Below are positions 33,831 through 43,585 of a DNA stretch of 64,000 nucleotides, in pieces. The position numbers and the translations under genes were made by a program. Location of the stretch: assembly GCA_965199945.1 (NCBI GenBank), contig OZ241354.1:1-64000 (forward strand). The letters are read 5' to 3'. The notes under the pieces are model-generated. The model did not search any database. It was given only the letters and a program-made list of their open reading frames with translations, and was not told where the DNA came from. This stretch comes from VXYL01 sp965199945. GTDB taxonomy: Bacteria > Pseudomonadota > Gammaproteobacteria > Pseudomonadales > Azotimanducaceae. Positions within the stretch are counted from its first letter, which is position 1; the number at the start of each line of letters is the position of its first letter.

Positions 33831-36800
33831 ATGCCCCTAAACCCCGTCGCCTACACCGAGCGCATCGTCAAGAGCTTCCTGCGCTACCAGCTCACCGCCT
33901 ACCCCTTCTCCGATCCCCATCTCCACGCCCAGATGCGCGAACTGCTCTCGCTCGACGAGACCCGCCGCTCGCCCCTGCTCAAAGGCCCCTACGTCAGCCT
34001 CTCTCGCCCCTTCCGCGTAGGCGCGACCGTGGAGACGCTGGTGGCCGAGGGCCTGCTCCATGCACACCTCCGGGAGCGCATCCCACCCGAACTCGCGACG
34101 CTCCACAGCCACCAGGAACAAGCCATCCGCGCCATTGACGCGGGCCGTACCACCCTCGTCTCGACAGGCACCGGCTCCGGCAAGACGGAATGCTTCCTCT
34201 ACCCCATCGTCAGCCAGTGTCTGCGCCTGCGGGACGAAGGGGCGGCGCCCGGCATCAGCGCCGTGGTCGTCTATCCGATGAACGCGCTGGCGGAGGATCA
34301 GCTCATGCGTCTGCGCGGGCTGCTGGCCGGTACCGGCATTCCGTTCGGGCTGTACGTCGGCAAAACGCCGGAACGGGAGGCGCAGGTGGCGGGGGTTCGG
34401 CTGCCGGCGGGTTCGTCGCGGGCGGACTACCGGGCCCGTGTGGAGCAGGCGCGGCGCGACGCCACCGGCGAGACGATCTATCCCCCGGAAGAGCTGTGCT
34501 CGCGGGAAGCGATGCGGACGGCGGGCGGCCAGCCGCGCATCCTGCTCACCAACGTGAAGCAGCTGGAACTGCTGCTCACGCGCCAACAGGACGTGGAGCT
34601 GTTCGCCGACGCACGGCTGGACTACCTGGTGTTCGACGAAGCGCACACCTTCACCGGCGCGCTCGGCGCGGAAGCCGCGTGCCTGGTGCGGCGCCTGCGG
34701 GCGTTCTGCCGAGCGGATGCCGCGCACACCACCTGCGTAGCTACCTCCGCCACCATCGTGGATCGCCAGCAGCCGGACGCCGCCCGCAACTTCGCGGCGC
34801 GGTTCTTCGGCGTACACGCGCAAGCGGTGGCGACGGTGGGCGAGAACTACGAAGCCGGGGTTTGGGCGACACCACGGAGCGCTCCTCCCTCCCTACGGGA
34901 AGATCCAGCCGAAGTCCTCGACCAGTGCGTGCAGGCAGTCGAAGGCGATGATGCCAGGACGAAGGTGCCCATGGCGTACCGCGCCCTCGCCGGCAGCGAG
35001 CTGCCGGAACAGGCCGGCACCAACTGGCCCCAGGCTCTGCATGCAGCGCTTTCGCGCAACGAGCTGGTGTTCGCGCTGAACGAAGTGCTCGCGACGCCGC
35101 AACCGCTCGAGCACCTGCCAGACCTCCTTCGGGAACACGTCGGGCGCACGGTCACGGAAGCTGAAATCCTAGCCTGGCTCACTCTCGGCGCTGCGGCGCG
35201 ATGCGATGGCCGGCCGCTTCTGCGCCCTGTGGTACACGGCTTCGTGCGCGGCATCGGCGGCGCGGTGGTGTCGTTCCCGAGCGGTTCGTCAAAGCCCAAG
35301 CTGTGGCTGGCTGCAGAAGACGAAGCCGTGCTGGCAGAGGAACAGTCGGGGGAAGACGAAGCGGAACACAGCGCCTCTAACGCCCACTTCCCCGTCGCCA
35401 CCTGCACCACCTGCGGCCAGCACTACTACGTCGCGCATCTCAAGGGCTTCCGCTTCACCGCCAAGCAGCCCGGCGGCGGCGAAGCCGGGCACGCCGGCGT
35501 CTGGTGGGAACCCTTGGACGCAACCCACGGCGGCAAGCGCGTGGTGCTGGTCGATCACCTGATCGGCACCGATGCGGACGAGGAGGACGACGAAGCCCAG
35601 CCGCATGTCCGCACCGCCCCGCTCCACTTCTGCCGCCACTGCGCCGCCGCGCATCCCGAGCCTGTCTCCCGCTGCCGCCATTGCGGGCGCGGCGGCGAGT
35701 CCGTTCGCCTGCACGCTGTTCGCCAAAACGCGAAGCAGCTGGGGATGCTCACCAGCTGCCTCTCCTGCGGTTCCATCAGCCGCGTGGTCGCCGGCCGCTA
35801 CCGCGAACCGGCGCGGCAGGTGCGCGCCATCAACGTGGCGGACGTGCATGTGCTCACGCAGGACATGGTGCATCACGCCGAACGCCAGCGCCTGCTGGTG
35901 TTCTGCGACAACCGGCAGGACGCCGCGTTTCAGGCCGGCTGGATGAAGGACCACGCCCGCCGCTTCCGCCTGCGCGCGTTGATGGCGGAAGGCATCCGCC
36001 AGGCGCCGCGCTCGGTGGACGACCTCGCCGGCCACCTGGACGATCTACTGGAAGAAGACCCCACCCTCTCACTGGCCCTCATTCCCGAAGTCTGGGAGGT
36101 GGAGCGGCGCACTGGCCCCGGCGGTCGCCACGCCCGCGAACGCCGCAAGTACCTGCGCTTTCAAGTGCTGCGCGAGGTCGCGCTGACGTCCCGCCAAGCC
36201 CGCGGTCTGGAACCGTGGGGGCGCATGAAGGTGGAGTACGAGGGCTTGGACGCTTCATCCGCATGGATTCAGGAACACGCCCACGCGCTCGGCATCGCCG
36301 CCGAACGCCTGCGCGAAGGCGTCGCCGGCGTGCTGGACTATCTGCGCCGGCGCGGCGCCTTGTACGACCCGGAGCACGAAATCTTCACCAAGTACTGGAT
36401 GGAAGGCGACCGCGAGATTCAGCAGGGCTACCTCTCCGGCTTTCTGGCCCCGAACGCCACCAAGCTGCGCCGCAGCGCCGACGAGCGCGCCAACCTGGTC
36501 ACCCAATGGCTGAGCGACGGCGGCGGAGACACCACCATGCGCCAGATCGCCCGCAAATGGGAGGTGCCGGCGGCGTCCATCGAACCGTTCCTCGAGAGCT
36601 TGTTCGGCTACTTGGAGGAACGCAAACTGCTGGTGCCGGTGCGCCTCAAAGGTTCCCGCGGCAATCCGCTGCCGAAGGTGGGCGGCGTGTATCAAGTCCA
36701 TTCGGACAAGCTGCGCCTGTGCCCCAATCGCGGCGTGCGACGCTGCAAGCGCTGCCGCCGCACGACCATGCGCGACCTGCCCCACAACCGCTGCCTCGCC

Positions 36801-39794
36801 TTTCGCTGCGACGGCGAGACCGAGTGGATTCGCGAAGACGATGACAACTACGACCTGCAGATGCTGGACGGCGCCTACGCCATGCTGCGCCCCCAGGAAC
36901 ACACCGCGATGGTGCCGAACGAGGAACGCGAGCGCCTGGAGAACCTCTTCAAGGGCACGTCGGACGCGGTGAACTGCCTGGTCTGCACGCCCACGTTGGA
37001 ACTCGGCATCGACATCGGCCAGCTGGACGCCGTGCTGATGCGCAACGTTCCGCCGCTGCCGGCCAACTACTGGCAGCGCGCTGGACGCGCTGGACGCCGC
37101 CACCGCATGGCGGTGGACATCACCTACTGCCGCCCCGCGTCCCACGACCGTGCCTACTTCTCCGAGCCGCCGAAGCTGCTCGCCGGGCGCATCGACCCGC
37201 CAGCCTTCAACCTGCGCAACCGGGTGATGGTGGCCAAGCACGTCCATGCCACGGTGATCGCCTCGCTGCATCGCTACGCTGGCGAAGGGCAGCGCGGTGA
37301 AACGGAGCGGGATGAGATCCGCGCCGTTCTGGGCGGCCGCCTACCGCGTCGCGTGGAACCGTATCTGTTCGACGAAGGCGGACTGCGCCAAGCGCCGTTC
37401 GAGTTCGGCGAACTGCGCGAACTGGTGGCGCGCCATGCGGACGATCTCGCCGCGGCCGTTCAGCAAGTGTTCGAGCAGGGTTGGCCGGAAGCCGATGCGG
37501 ATGTGGTTCGCCCGGAGGCCCTGCGCGGCCACGTGGATGCGTTCGTGGACGAACTGGAAACGGTGGTGGCGCGGCTGCGTCGGCGGCTGCGCTGGGCGAT
37601 GGATCAGATTCGCCGCCTGAACGAGGCGCGGGAACGGCAAGGCACGCTGGCGCCGGAGGACGATTCGCTGTTTCGCCGCTGCGACAACCTCGTCAAACGC
37701 CTCAAAGGCGAAGGCCGTCGCCGCGCCAGCGCCGAAGGCCACGACGACGTCAACACTTTCAGCGTGCTTGCGGCGGAGGGCTTCCTGCCCGGCTACGGGC
37801 TGGACGTGGGCGCCATCGTCGGCTGGGCGGAGATTCCGTTCTGGCGCAGCGGCGCCATGGCCTTCAGCCTGCCGCGCCCGCCGGCCGTGGCGCTGCGCGA
37901 ATACGTGCCCGGCAACCTCATCTACGCCAACGGCCACCGCTTCGTGGCGCGGCGCTTCCACCGCCAGCTGCGCGACGAGAGGGCGGAGATGCCGTACTAC
38001 GAAGTGTCGGCCGAACGCCAGGCCGTGCGCCCCAGCGCCCACGGTGAAGGCTCGCTGCTCGGCGGCCACGTGCTGCGCGCCATCGCGGTGTGCGATGCGG
38101 ACCTCGTCCACGCCTCGCACATCTCGGACGAAGAGGAGCTGCGCTTTCAGCTTGGCGTCGCCATCTACGGCCTGGAACTCGGCGAGCACAGCGGCGGTCG
38201 CGCCTTTCGCTGGGGCGGCCAGGCCATGCAGCTGCGGCGCGGCGTGCGCCTGCGGCTGGTGAACGTCGGCACCTCCGCTGCCGTGCGCGGCGACGGCGAC
38301 CTCGGCTACCCCGTCTGCACCGTGTGCGGTCAAAGCGTCTCGCCGCTTTCCTCGGAACCGCAGCGTCGTCAGTTCGCCGAAGCCCACGCCGAGCGCTGCC
38401 GCAAGCCGCCGGAGAACATCGGCTTCTTCGCGGACGTGGCGGCCGACGCCCTCTCGCTGCCGGATTGCGAAGACGCGAGGACCGCCTACAGCGTGCTCGA
38501 AGCGCTGCGCATCGGCGCCTGCCAAGTGCTGGACATGCACATGGACGACTTGCAGATTCTCGTCATCGGCCATGTGGACCGCGAGCCGGTGGACGCCCTG
38601 CTGTGGGACCCGATGCCCGGCGGTTCCGGCCTCTTGGACCGCCTGTGCGAACGCTTCGAGGACGTGGCGCGGGCCGCAGCCGATGTAGTGGCCGGCTGCC
38701 CGGCGGTGTGTGCATCCTCCTGCATCGACTGTCTGCAAACCTTCCGCAACGCCTACTACCACCGCTACTTGGATCGCGCCGTCGCCGCCGAGCGCTTGCA
38801 GGAGTGGGGCGGGCGGCTGACTCTGGAGCACGACATCCCGCCACGCCAAGGCGCTGCGACGCCCCACGAGAACGAGATGCCGGCGAATGAGGCCGAGGCC
38901 AGGCTGCGCCGAATGCTGCTGACCGCCGGCTTCGGCGAAGGCGTGCGCGGCGAGCGGATTCGCTTGAACAGCGCCCTCGGCAGCACCACGCCCGACGTGC
39001 TGTACCGCGCCGAAGATCACGACCCGGACGAAGGCGTGTGCATCTACTTGGACGGCCTGAGCCGTCACATCCACGGCAACCCGGAAACGGCGGAGCAGGA
39101 TCGCCAAATCCGCGCCTGGCTGCGCGGCAGCGGCTACGAGGTGCTGGAGATCGCGGCGAGCGAACTCGGCGACGAGCAGGCGATGGCGAAGCACTTCCGG
39201 CGCTTGGCTGGCTATCTCGGCAGGGCGGACTTGCGGCAGCGGGTGCGCGAGGATCGCGCATGGTTTCGCGGCGAGCGCCCCGCTGGCGAAAGGCCCGCGC
39301 TGCGCCTGGTGATGCCCACCGCCGCCACGCGCTACGTAAGTTGCGTACCTTTGGTGCCCTTGGCCGCTGCCGCCGGCGCCTTCGGCGACCCGCACAGCGT
39401 GCCAGACGAATCGGAGTGGCAATGGGTGGAAGTGGACACCAGCCGCGCCCTGCGCGAGGGGATGTTCGTGGCGCAAGTGGTGGGCAATTCCATGCAGCCG
39501 ACCATCCCCAACGGCAGCCACTGCCTGTTCGCCAGTCCGGTGACGGGTACGCGGCAGGGCCGCGTGGTGCTGGTGCAGCTGGCCGAAGAGATCGACTCGG
39601 AGACCGGCCAGCGCTTCACGGTGAAGCGCTATCGCAGCGAGAAGACCGCCGACGAAGACGGCTGGCGGCATGTGGCGATCACGCTCCGACCGGACAACCC
39701 GGCGTTCGAGCCCATCCGGCTCACGGCGGATGACGAAGAGCGCGTGGCGGTGGTGGCGGAGTTCGTCGAGGTCGTAGGGCTGCAGGAACAGTGA
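33831..39794 (+). CDS. Giant helicase-DUF1998-nuclease-S24 peptidase fusion (DruE-like)
   Basis: 1987 residues in at least four parts. (1) Superfamily 2 helicase: Walker A STGTGSGKTE at 111-120, Walker B VFDEAH near 267, a zinc-finger-bearing insert (CTTCGQHY, CRHCGRGG, CLSCGS), and motifs V/VI CTPTLELGIDIG and QRAGRAGRR near 1050-1090. (2) DUF1998/MZB zinc domain near 1550-1650 (CPAVCASSCIDCLQTF). (3) Vsr/DUF559-like nuclease near 1690-1800 (TTPDVLY then VCIYLDGLSRHIHG). (4) LexA-like S24 domain near 1840-1985: VVGNSMQPTIPNG with Ser1887, Lys1932 in FTVKRY, and an Ala-Gly at 1848-1849. Size and domains match DruE of Druantia; the S24 tail is unusual. The next gene overlaps by 4 bases. Confidence 0.88.
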   Translation: MPLNPVAYTERIVKSFLRYQLTAYPFSDPHLHAQMRELLSLDETRRSPLLKGPYVSLSRPFRVGATVETLVAEGLLHAHLRERIPPELATLHSHQEQAIRAIDAGRTTLVSTGTGSGKTECFLYPIVSQCLRLRDEGAAPGISAVVVYPMNALAEDQLMRLRGLLAGTGIPFGLYVGKTPEREAQVAGVRLPAGSSRADYRARVEQARRDATGETIYPPEELCSREAMRTAGGQPRILLTNVKQLELLLTRQQDVELFADARLDYLVFDEAHTFTGALGAEAACLVRRLRAFCRADAAHTTCVATSATIVDRQQPDAARNFAARFFGVHAQAVATVGENYEAGVWATPRSAPPSLREDPAEVLDQCVQAVEGDDARTKVPMAYRALAGSELPEQAGTNWPQALHAALSRNELVFALNEVLATPQPLEHLPDLLREHVGRTVTEAEILAWLTLGAAARCDGRPLLRPVVHGFVRGIGGAVVSFPSGSSKPKLWLAAEDEAVLAEEQSGEDEAEHSASNAHFPVATCTTCGQHYYVAHLKGFRFTAKQPGGGEAGHAGVWWEPLDATHGGKRVVLVDHLIGTDADEEDDEAQPHVRTAPLHFCRHCAAAHPEPVSRCRHCGRGGESVRLHAVRQNAKQLGMLTSCLSCGSISRVVAGRYREPARQVRAINVADVHVLTQDMVHHAERQRLLVFCDNRQDAAFQAGWMKDHARRFRLRALMAEGIRQAPRSVDDLAGHLDDLLEEDPTLSLALIPEVWEVERRTGPGGRHARERRKYLRFQVLREVALTSRQARGLEPWGRMKVEYEGLDASSAWIQEHAHALGIAAERLREGVAGVLDYLRRRGALYDPEHEIFTKYWMEGDREIQQGYLSGFLAPNATKLRRSADERANLVTQWLSDGGGDTTMRQIARKWEVPAASIEPFLESLFGYLEERKLLVPVRLKGSRGNPLPKVGGVYQVHSDKLRLCPNRGVRRCKRCRRTTMRDLPHNRCLAFRCDGETEWIREDDDNYDLQMLDGAYAMLRPQEHTAMVPNEERERLENLFKGTSDAVNCLVCTPTLELGIDIGQLDAVLMRNVPPLPANYWQRAGRAGRRHRMAVDITYCRPASHDRAYFSEPPKLLAGRIDPPAFNLRNRVMVAKHVHATVIASLHRYAGEGQRGETERDEIRAVLGGRLPRRVEPYLFDEGGLRQAPFEFGELRELVARHADDLAAAVQQVFEQGWPEADADVVRPEALRGHVDAFVDELETVVARLRRRLRWAMDQIRRLNEARERQGTLAPEDDSLFRRCDNLVKRLKGEGRRRASAEGHDDVNTFSVLAAEGFLPGYGLDVGAIVGWAEIPFWRSGAMAFSLPRPPAVALREYVPGNLIYANGHRFVARRFHRQLRDERAEMPYYEVSAERQAVRPSAHGEGSLLGGHVLRAIAVCDADLVHASHISDEEELRFQLGVAIYGLELGEHSGGRAFRWGGQAMQLRRGVRLRLVNVGTSAAVRGDGDLGYPVCTVCGQSVSPLSSEPQRRQFAEAHAERCRKPPENIGFFADVAADALSLPDCEDARTAYSVLEALRIGACQVLDMHMDDLQILVIGHVDREPVDALLWDPMPGGSGLLDRLCERFEDVARAAADVVAGCPAVCASSCIDCLQTFRNAYYHRYLDRAVAAERLQEWGGRLTLEHDIPPRQGAATPHENEMPANEAEARLRRMLLTAGFGEGVRGERIRLNSALGSTTPDVLYRAEDHDPDEGVCIYLDGLSRHIHGNPETAEQDRQIRAWLRGSGYEVLEIAASELGDEQAMAKHFRRLAGYLGRADLRQRVREDRAWFRGERPAGERPALRLVMPTAATRYVSCVPLVPLAAAAGAFGDPHSVPDESEWQWVEVDTSRALREGMFVAQVVGNSMQPTIPNGSHCLFASPVTGTRQGRVVLVQLAEEIDSETGQRFTVKRYRSEKTADEDGWRHVAITLRPDNPAFEPIRLTADDEERVAVVAEFVEVVGLQEQ

Positions 39795-42700
39795 CGCAGC
39801 GCGACAGCTACCTGGCGGGCGCCCAATCTGCCACCGTCGCCGTGCCCCGCGTGGGCCTGCTTGCCGCCATTCGCAACCGCCACGGCGTGGTTGCCGCGGT
39901 GCAGCCGTTCGACGGCGAGAACGGCCGCCTGCACCTCGTCCACCTCGAGTACAAAGACGCTCGCCAGCCGGCCGACGAGCGGTTGCTGTGGGAGCGCGAA
40001 ACCGGGGCGCGGCTCGTGGAGCCCACGGCGCTGCCGGACCCTCTGCGCGCCGCGATGCCGCCGGCGGACTTCGACGCGTTGCTCCGCGCTGCCCGCTGGG
40101 GCGCGTTGGTTCCCTACTTGGACCCAGACGGCGACGGCCCGCTGAACCGGATGCCGCTGGCCAGCCCGTTCCACGGCGCGGTGCGGGTGGAGAACTACCA
40201 GCTCAGGCCGCTCTTGAAGGCGCTGCGGATGCCGCGCGTGAGCCTGCTGATCGCCGACGACGTGGGCCTCGGCAAGACCGTGGAAGCCGGCCTCGTGCTC
40301 GCCGAACTGCTCATTCGCCGCCGCATTCGCCGGGTGCTGGTGCTCACGCCGGCATCGCTGCGCGCGCAATGGCGCGACGAACTGAAGGAGAAGTTCGCGC
40401 TCGATTTCGAGGTGGTGGATCGCCAGCGCACCGACGCCGCGCGCCGCGAGCTGGGCATGGACGCGAACCCGTGGCGCCTGTTCAGCCGCATCGTCGCCTC
40501 CTACCACTACTTGCGCCAGCCGGACGTGCTGCAGCGCTTCCTCGCCGCCTGCCAAACGCCGGATGGCTCCCCGCACTTGCCGTGGGACCTGCTCATCGTG
40601 GACGAGTGCCACAACCTGATGCCGTCTGCCGTGGGCGAGGACAGCGGCCTGTGCCGGATGCTGCGCCAGGTGGCGGCGCAGTTCGAGCATCGCCTGTTCC
40701 TCTCCGCCACCCCGCACAACGGCCACACCCGCTCGTTCACGGGCCTCTTGGAAATGCTGGACCCGGTGCGCTTCACCCGCACGAGCGAGATGACCGCGGC
40801 CATGCGCCGGCGGGCGGAAGACGTCGTGGTGCGGAGACTCAAGCGCCACATCGACGCCAGCGCCGACGCTCGACGATTCTGCCGCCGCAACCCGCCGCAA
40901 GCGGTCGTGCTGGCCTTCGATGCCCGCGAACGGGAACTCGGCGCCGCGTTCGATGCCTTCCGCAAGACGGTCCGCGCTCTGGCGGCGTCCGACGCGCGCG
41001 GACGGCAGCGGGCCGGCCACTTCGCGGTGGAGATTCTCGGCAAGCGCCTGCTCTCCTGCTCGACGGCGTTCGCGGAATCCTGGCGACGGGCGCGGCAGGG
41101 CTTGGCGGAGGCGCCGGCGGACGCTGCGGCGCTGGCGGCGGCGGAACGCGCCTGGCGCCAAGAGACCGGCGACGACTTCGAGACGGAACAACGCGCCGCC
41201 ACCGCGGCCACCGTCGCCGGCGCTTGGCTTGCGAACTACGCGGCCGACGTGCAAGGCGACGCTCGCCGCATCGAGCAGGCGCTCGGCGCTTTGGGATTCG
41301 ACCTTGCTGGCGAGGCCATCAGCGAACAGACGCCCCGCGCAGACGCCCGCTTCAACGCCCTCGCCGAGCTGATCGAGCGGCTGTTGCTCACTGGCGATGC
41401 CTTCCGCGAGGACGAGCGCTTGATCGTCTTCACCGAATACAAGACGACGCTGGACTATCTGGCCAGGCGCTTGTGCGCGCGGTTCGATCCGCAGCGCATC
41501 CGCACCCTGTTCGGCGCTGGCGGCTCTGGCGAATTGGCGGGCATGACCGCAGCCGAGCGGGAAGGCGTGAAGGCGGCGTTCAACGACCCGGAAGCGCCCG
41601 TACGCATCCTGATTGCCACGGACGCGGCATCCGAGGGCCTCAACCTGCACCGCACCGCCCGCTACCTGCTGCACTACGACTGCCCGTGGAACCCATCCCG
41701 CTTGGAACAGCGCAACGGGCGGCTGGACCGCTACGGCCAGGGGCGCGACGTGACCGTGCATCACTTCGTCAGCGATGCCGACGACGACCTGCGCTTCCTC
41801 GCCCACGTGATCGCCAAGGCGGACGACATCCGCGAAGACCTCGGCACAGTGAACGAACTGTTCGACCGCGCCGCGCACCGACGCCTGATCGAAGGACAAG
41901 ACCTGGCCATCGTGCAGGCCGAACTGGACGCCAGCCTGGCCGAACGGGGCGGCGCGACCGACCTCCCTGCCGACGCCACCGTGGCGCTGGAACCCACCGG
42001 CGCTGGCGACGCTGACGAATCGGGCGGCGAGGTGGCACTCGAAGCATTGCGCGACGAGGTGGACCTGCATCCGCAAGCGCTTCGCGACACCTTGGAAGCC
42101 GCGCTGGCGGCCACCGGCGGCCGTCCGCAGCTGCGATCTTCAGGCGAAGCCGACTTTCACCGCCTGCTGCGGCCGGATCTGCCTGGCTGGCGAGACGTGG
42201 TGGATGCTTCCGTGCGCGTCGGCGGCGAACACGGCGCGGTGCCGCAGCTTGCCTTCAGCGCCGAACCCTTCATGCACCGCATCGGCGACCTGCGCGTGTT
42301 CCTGCCCCGCCACGATGCGCTGCTGATGCATCTGGCGCATCCGCTGATGCGGCGCGCGCTCGGCGTGCTCGCTCGCCGCCGCTACCCGGGCGAACTGCAA
42401 GTCTCGCGCTGGACCGCACGCTACGGCGATGTGCCGTCCGGCGCGGAAGCGGTGGTGCTGCTCAGCGTCGAGGAACTGGCGGTGAACGCCCTGCGCGAGA
42501 CCTTCCACTGCTGGGTACGCGAGGTGGCGTTTCCCGTGCGCGACGGCAGTTTGGGCGAGCTGCTGCCGCACGCCTGGCCCCGGCAGCACCGCGGCGGCGA
42601 CGCGGCGGACGCCGCGGCAACCGAACGCGCCGCCGACATCCTCGAGGACGCGCACGCCCACCTGCGCGACTGGCTGGCGGGCCACCAACGCGAACTCACC

Positions 42701-43084
42701 GAACGTCTGCGCCGCCAGCTGGAGGCCGATCACGCCGTGGCCAGAAGCCGCGAAGACGAGCGCTATCGACAACGCCAAGGCGAAGTCTCCGCCCTAATCG
42801 AGCAATCCACGCTGGCCCGGCTCACCCGCGAAGTGGACGCGCTCGCCGCCAAGCGCCGGCAGGGGCAGCTGTTCGACGAAGCCGGCCAGCTGGCCGCCAT
42901 CGAACGCTCCGCCGAGGAGAAGCAACAGGAACTCGCCCGTCGCCGGCAGCACTACGACGAACTCCGCGAACAGCTGCAGCGCGAACGGGCAAGGGTGCTG
43001 GACCACCTCCTGCCCCAGCGCTTCACGCTGGCTGGCACGGCGCAGGTGTTCCCGGTGGCGGTGGAGGTGCGGCTGGCGGGGTGA
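39791..43084 (+). CDS. drmD: SNF2-like helicase, DrmD type
   Basis: 1097 residues. SNF2/RapA-like ATPase: RPLLKALRMPRVSLLIADDV then GLGKTVEAGLVLAELL (Walker A, about 155-170), LIVDECHNL (Walker B, about 270), LFLSATPHNGHTRSF, and the second lobe IVFTEYKTTLDYLARRL, ATDAASEGLNL and NPSRLEQRNGRLDRYGQG. The C-terminal 300 residues are coiled coil rich. The sequence closely resembles the DISARM class 1 helicase DrmD, which probably translocates on foreign DNA. GTG start overlaps the stop of the giant helicase (GTGA). DrmA, DrmB and DrmC homologs are not separately present; the upstream fusion may stand in for them. Confidence 0.85.
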   Translation: MTQRDSYLAGAQSATVAVPRVGLLAAIRNRHGVVAAVQPFDGENGRLHLVHLEYKDARQPADERLLWERETGARLVEPTALPDPLRAAMPPADFDALLRAARWGALVPYLDPDGDGPLNRMPLASPFHGAVRVENYQLRPLLKALRMPRVSLLIADDVGLGKTVEAGLVLAELLIRRRIRRVLVLTPASLRAQWRDELKEKFALDFEVVDRQRTDAARRELGMDANPWRLFSRIVASYHYLRQPDVLQRFLAACQTPDGSPHLPWDLLIVDECHNLMPSAVGEDSGLCRMLRQVAAQFEHRLFLSATPHNGHTRSFTGLLEMLDPVRFTRTSEMTAAMRRRAEDVVVRRLKRHIDASADARRFCRRNPPQAVVLAFDARERELGAAFDAFRKTVRALAASDARGRQRAGHFAVEILGKRLLSCSTAFAESWRRARQGLAEAPADAAALAAAERAWRQETGDDFETEQRAATAATVAGAWLANYAADVQGDARRIEQALGALGFDLAGEAISEQTPRADARFNALAELIERLLLTGDAFREDERLIVFTEYKTTLDYLARRLCARFDPQRIRTLFGAGGSGELAGMTAAEREGVKAAFNDPEAPVRILIATDAASEGLNLHRTARYLLHYDCPWNPSRLEQRNGRLDRYGQGRDVTVHHFVSDADDDLRFLAHVIAKADDIREDLGTVNELFDRAAHRRLIEGQDLAIVQAELDASLAERGGATDLPADATVALEPTGAGDADESGGEVALEALRDEVDLHPQALRDTLEAALAATGGRPQLRSSGEADFHRLLRPDLPGWRDVVDASVRVGGEHGAVPQLAFSAEPFMHRIGDLRVFLPRHDALLMHLAHPLMRRALGVLARRRYPGELQVSRWTARYGDVPSGAEAVVLLSVEELAVNALRETFHCWVREVAFPVRDGSLGELLPHAWPRQHRGGDAADAAATERAADILEDAHAHLRDWLAGHQRELTERLRRQLEADHAVARSREDERYRQRQGEVSALIEQSTLARLTREVDALAAKRRQGQLFDEAGQLAAIERSAEEKQQELARRRQHYDELREQLQRERARVLDHLLPQRFTLAGTAQVFPVAVEVRLAG

Positions 43085-43155
43085 GGAGCCGGCCGCCCCA
43101 CGCCTCGCGTGTTGAAAATCGTCGACTACACTAACGACCTTCAAGAGGCGCAGCG

Positions 43156-43449
43156 ATGGCAAAGCTCCCCAACATACATCCAGGCGAGGTCCTTCGAGAG
43201 GAGTTCCTGACGCCGCTCAACCTAAGCCAGAACCGCGTCGCGCGCGACATCAACGTGCCACTCCGTCGGATCAACGAGATCGTGCTGGGCAAACGCGCCG
43301 TCACGGCGGACACCGCGCTTCGACTTGCGCACTACTTCGGCACGTCCGAACGCTTTTGGCTGGGATTGCAGGCCGACTACGACCTGGAGGAAGCCCGCCG
43401 TGCGTTGGGCGCTCGTCTGGATAAGGAGGTGCGAAAATGCGCTGCCTGA
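43156..43449 (+). CDS. HigA-type XRE antitoxin, apparently orphan
   Basis: A 97-residue protein of the HigA/VapI family: NIHPGEVLREEFLTPLNLSQ, helix-turn-helix NRVARDINVPLRRINEIVLG, then TADTALRLAHYFGTSERFWL. It normally neutralises HigB and represses its own operon. No intact higB precedes it. The 47 bases before its start translate as LKIVDYTNDLQEAQRW in another frame, which recalls the C-terminus of HigB toxins (VDY), so a decayed toxin is possible. It sits between the drmD-like gene and the inverted TPR gene. Confidence 0.85.
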   Translation: MAKLPNIHPGEVLREEFLTPLNLSQNRVARDINVPLRRINEIVLGKRAVTADTALRLAHYFGTSERFWLGLQADYDLEEARRALGARLDKEVRKCAA

Positions 43450-43585
43450 ACGGCACGGTGTGAGGCTGTCGCACAGAACTGCGACCTCTCGGAGACGGGG
43501 TTTGCACGCCGTGGTTTCCGCTCGTACGCAAACTTGAATAGAGCGAGACCGGTTCGCGTATTCCTTATGCTCCGTCTGGCGCTGT

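Noticed and set aside
39629..42076. 815-residue minus-strand open frame opposite drmD
   Set aside because: It lies antisense to helicase motifs; its composition is typical of reversed GC-rich coding DNA.
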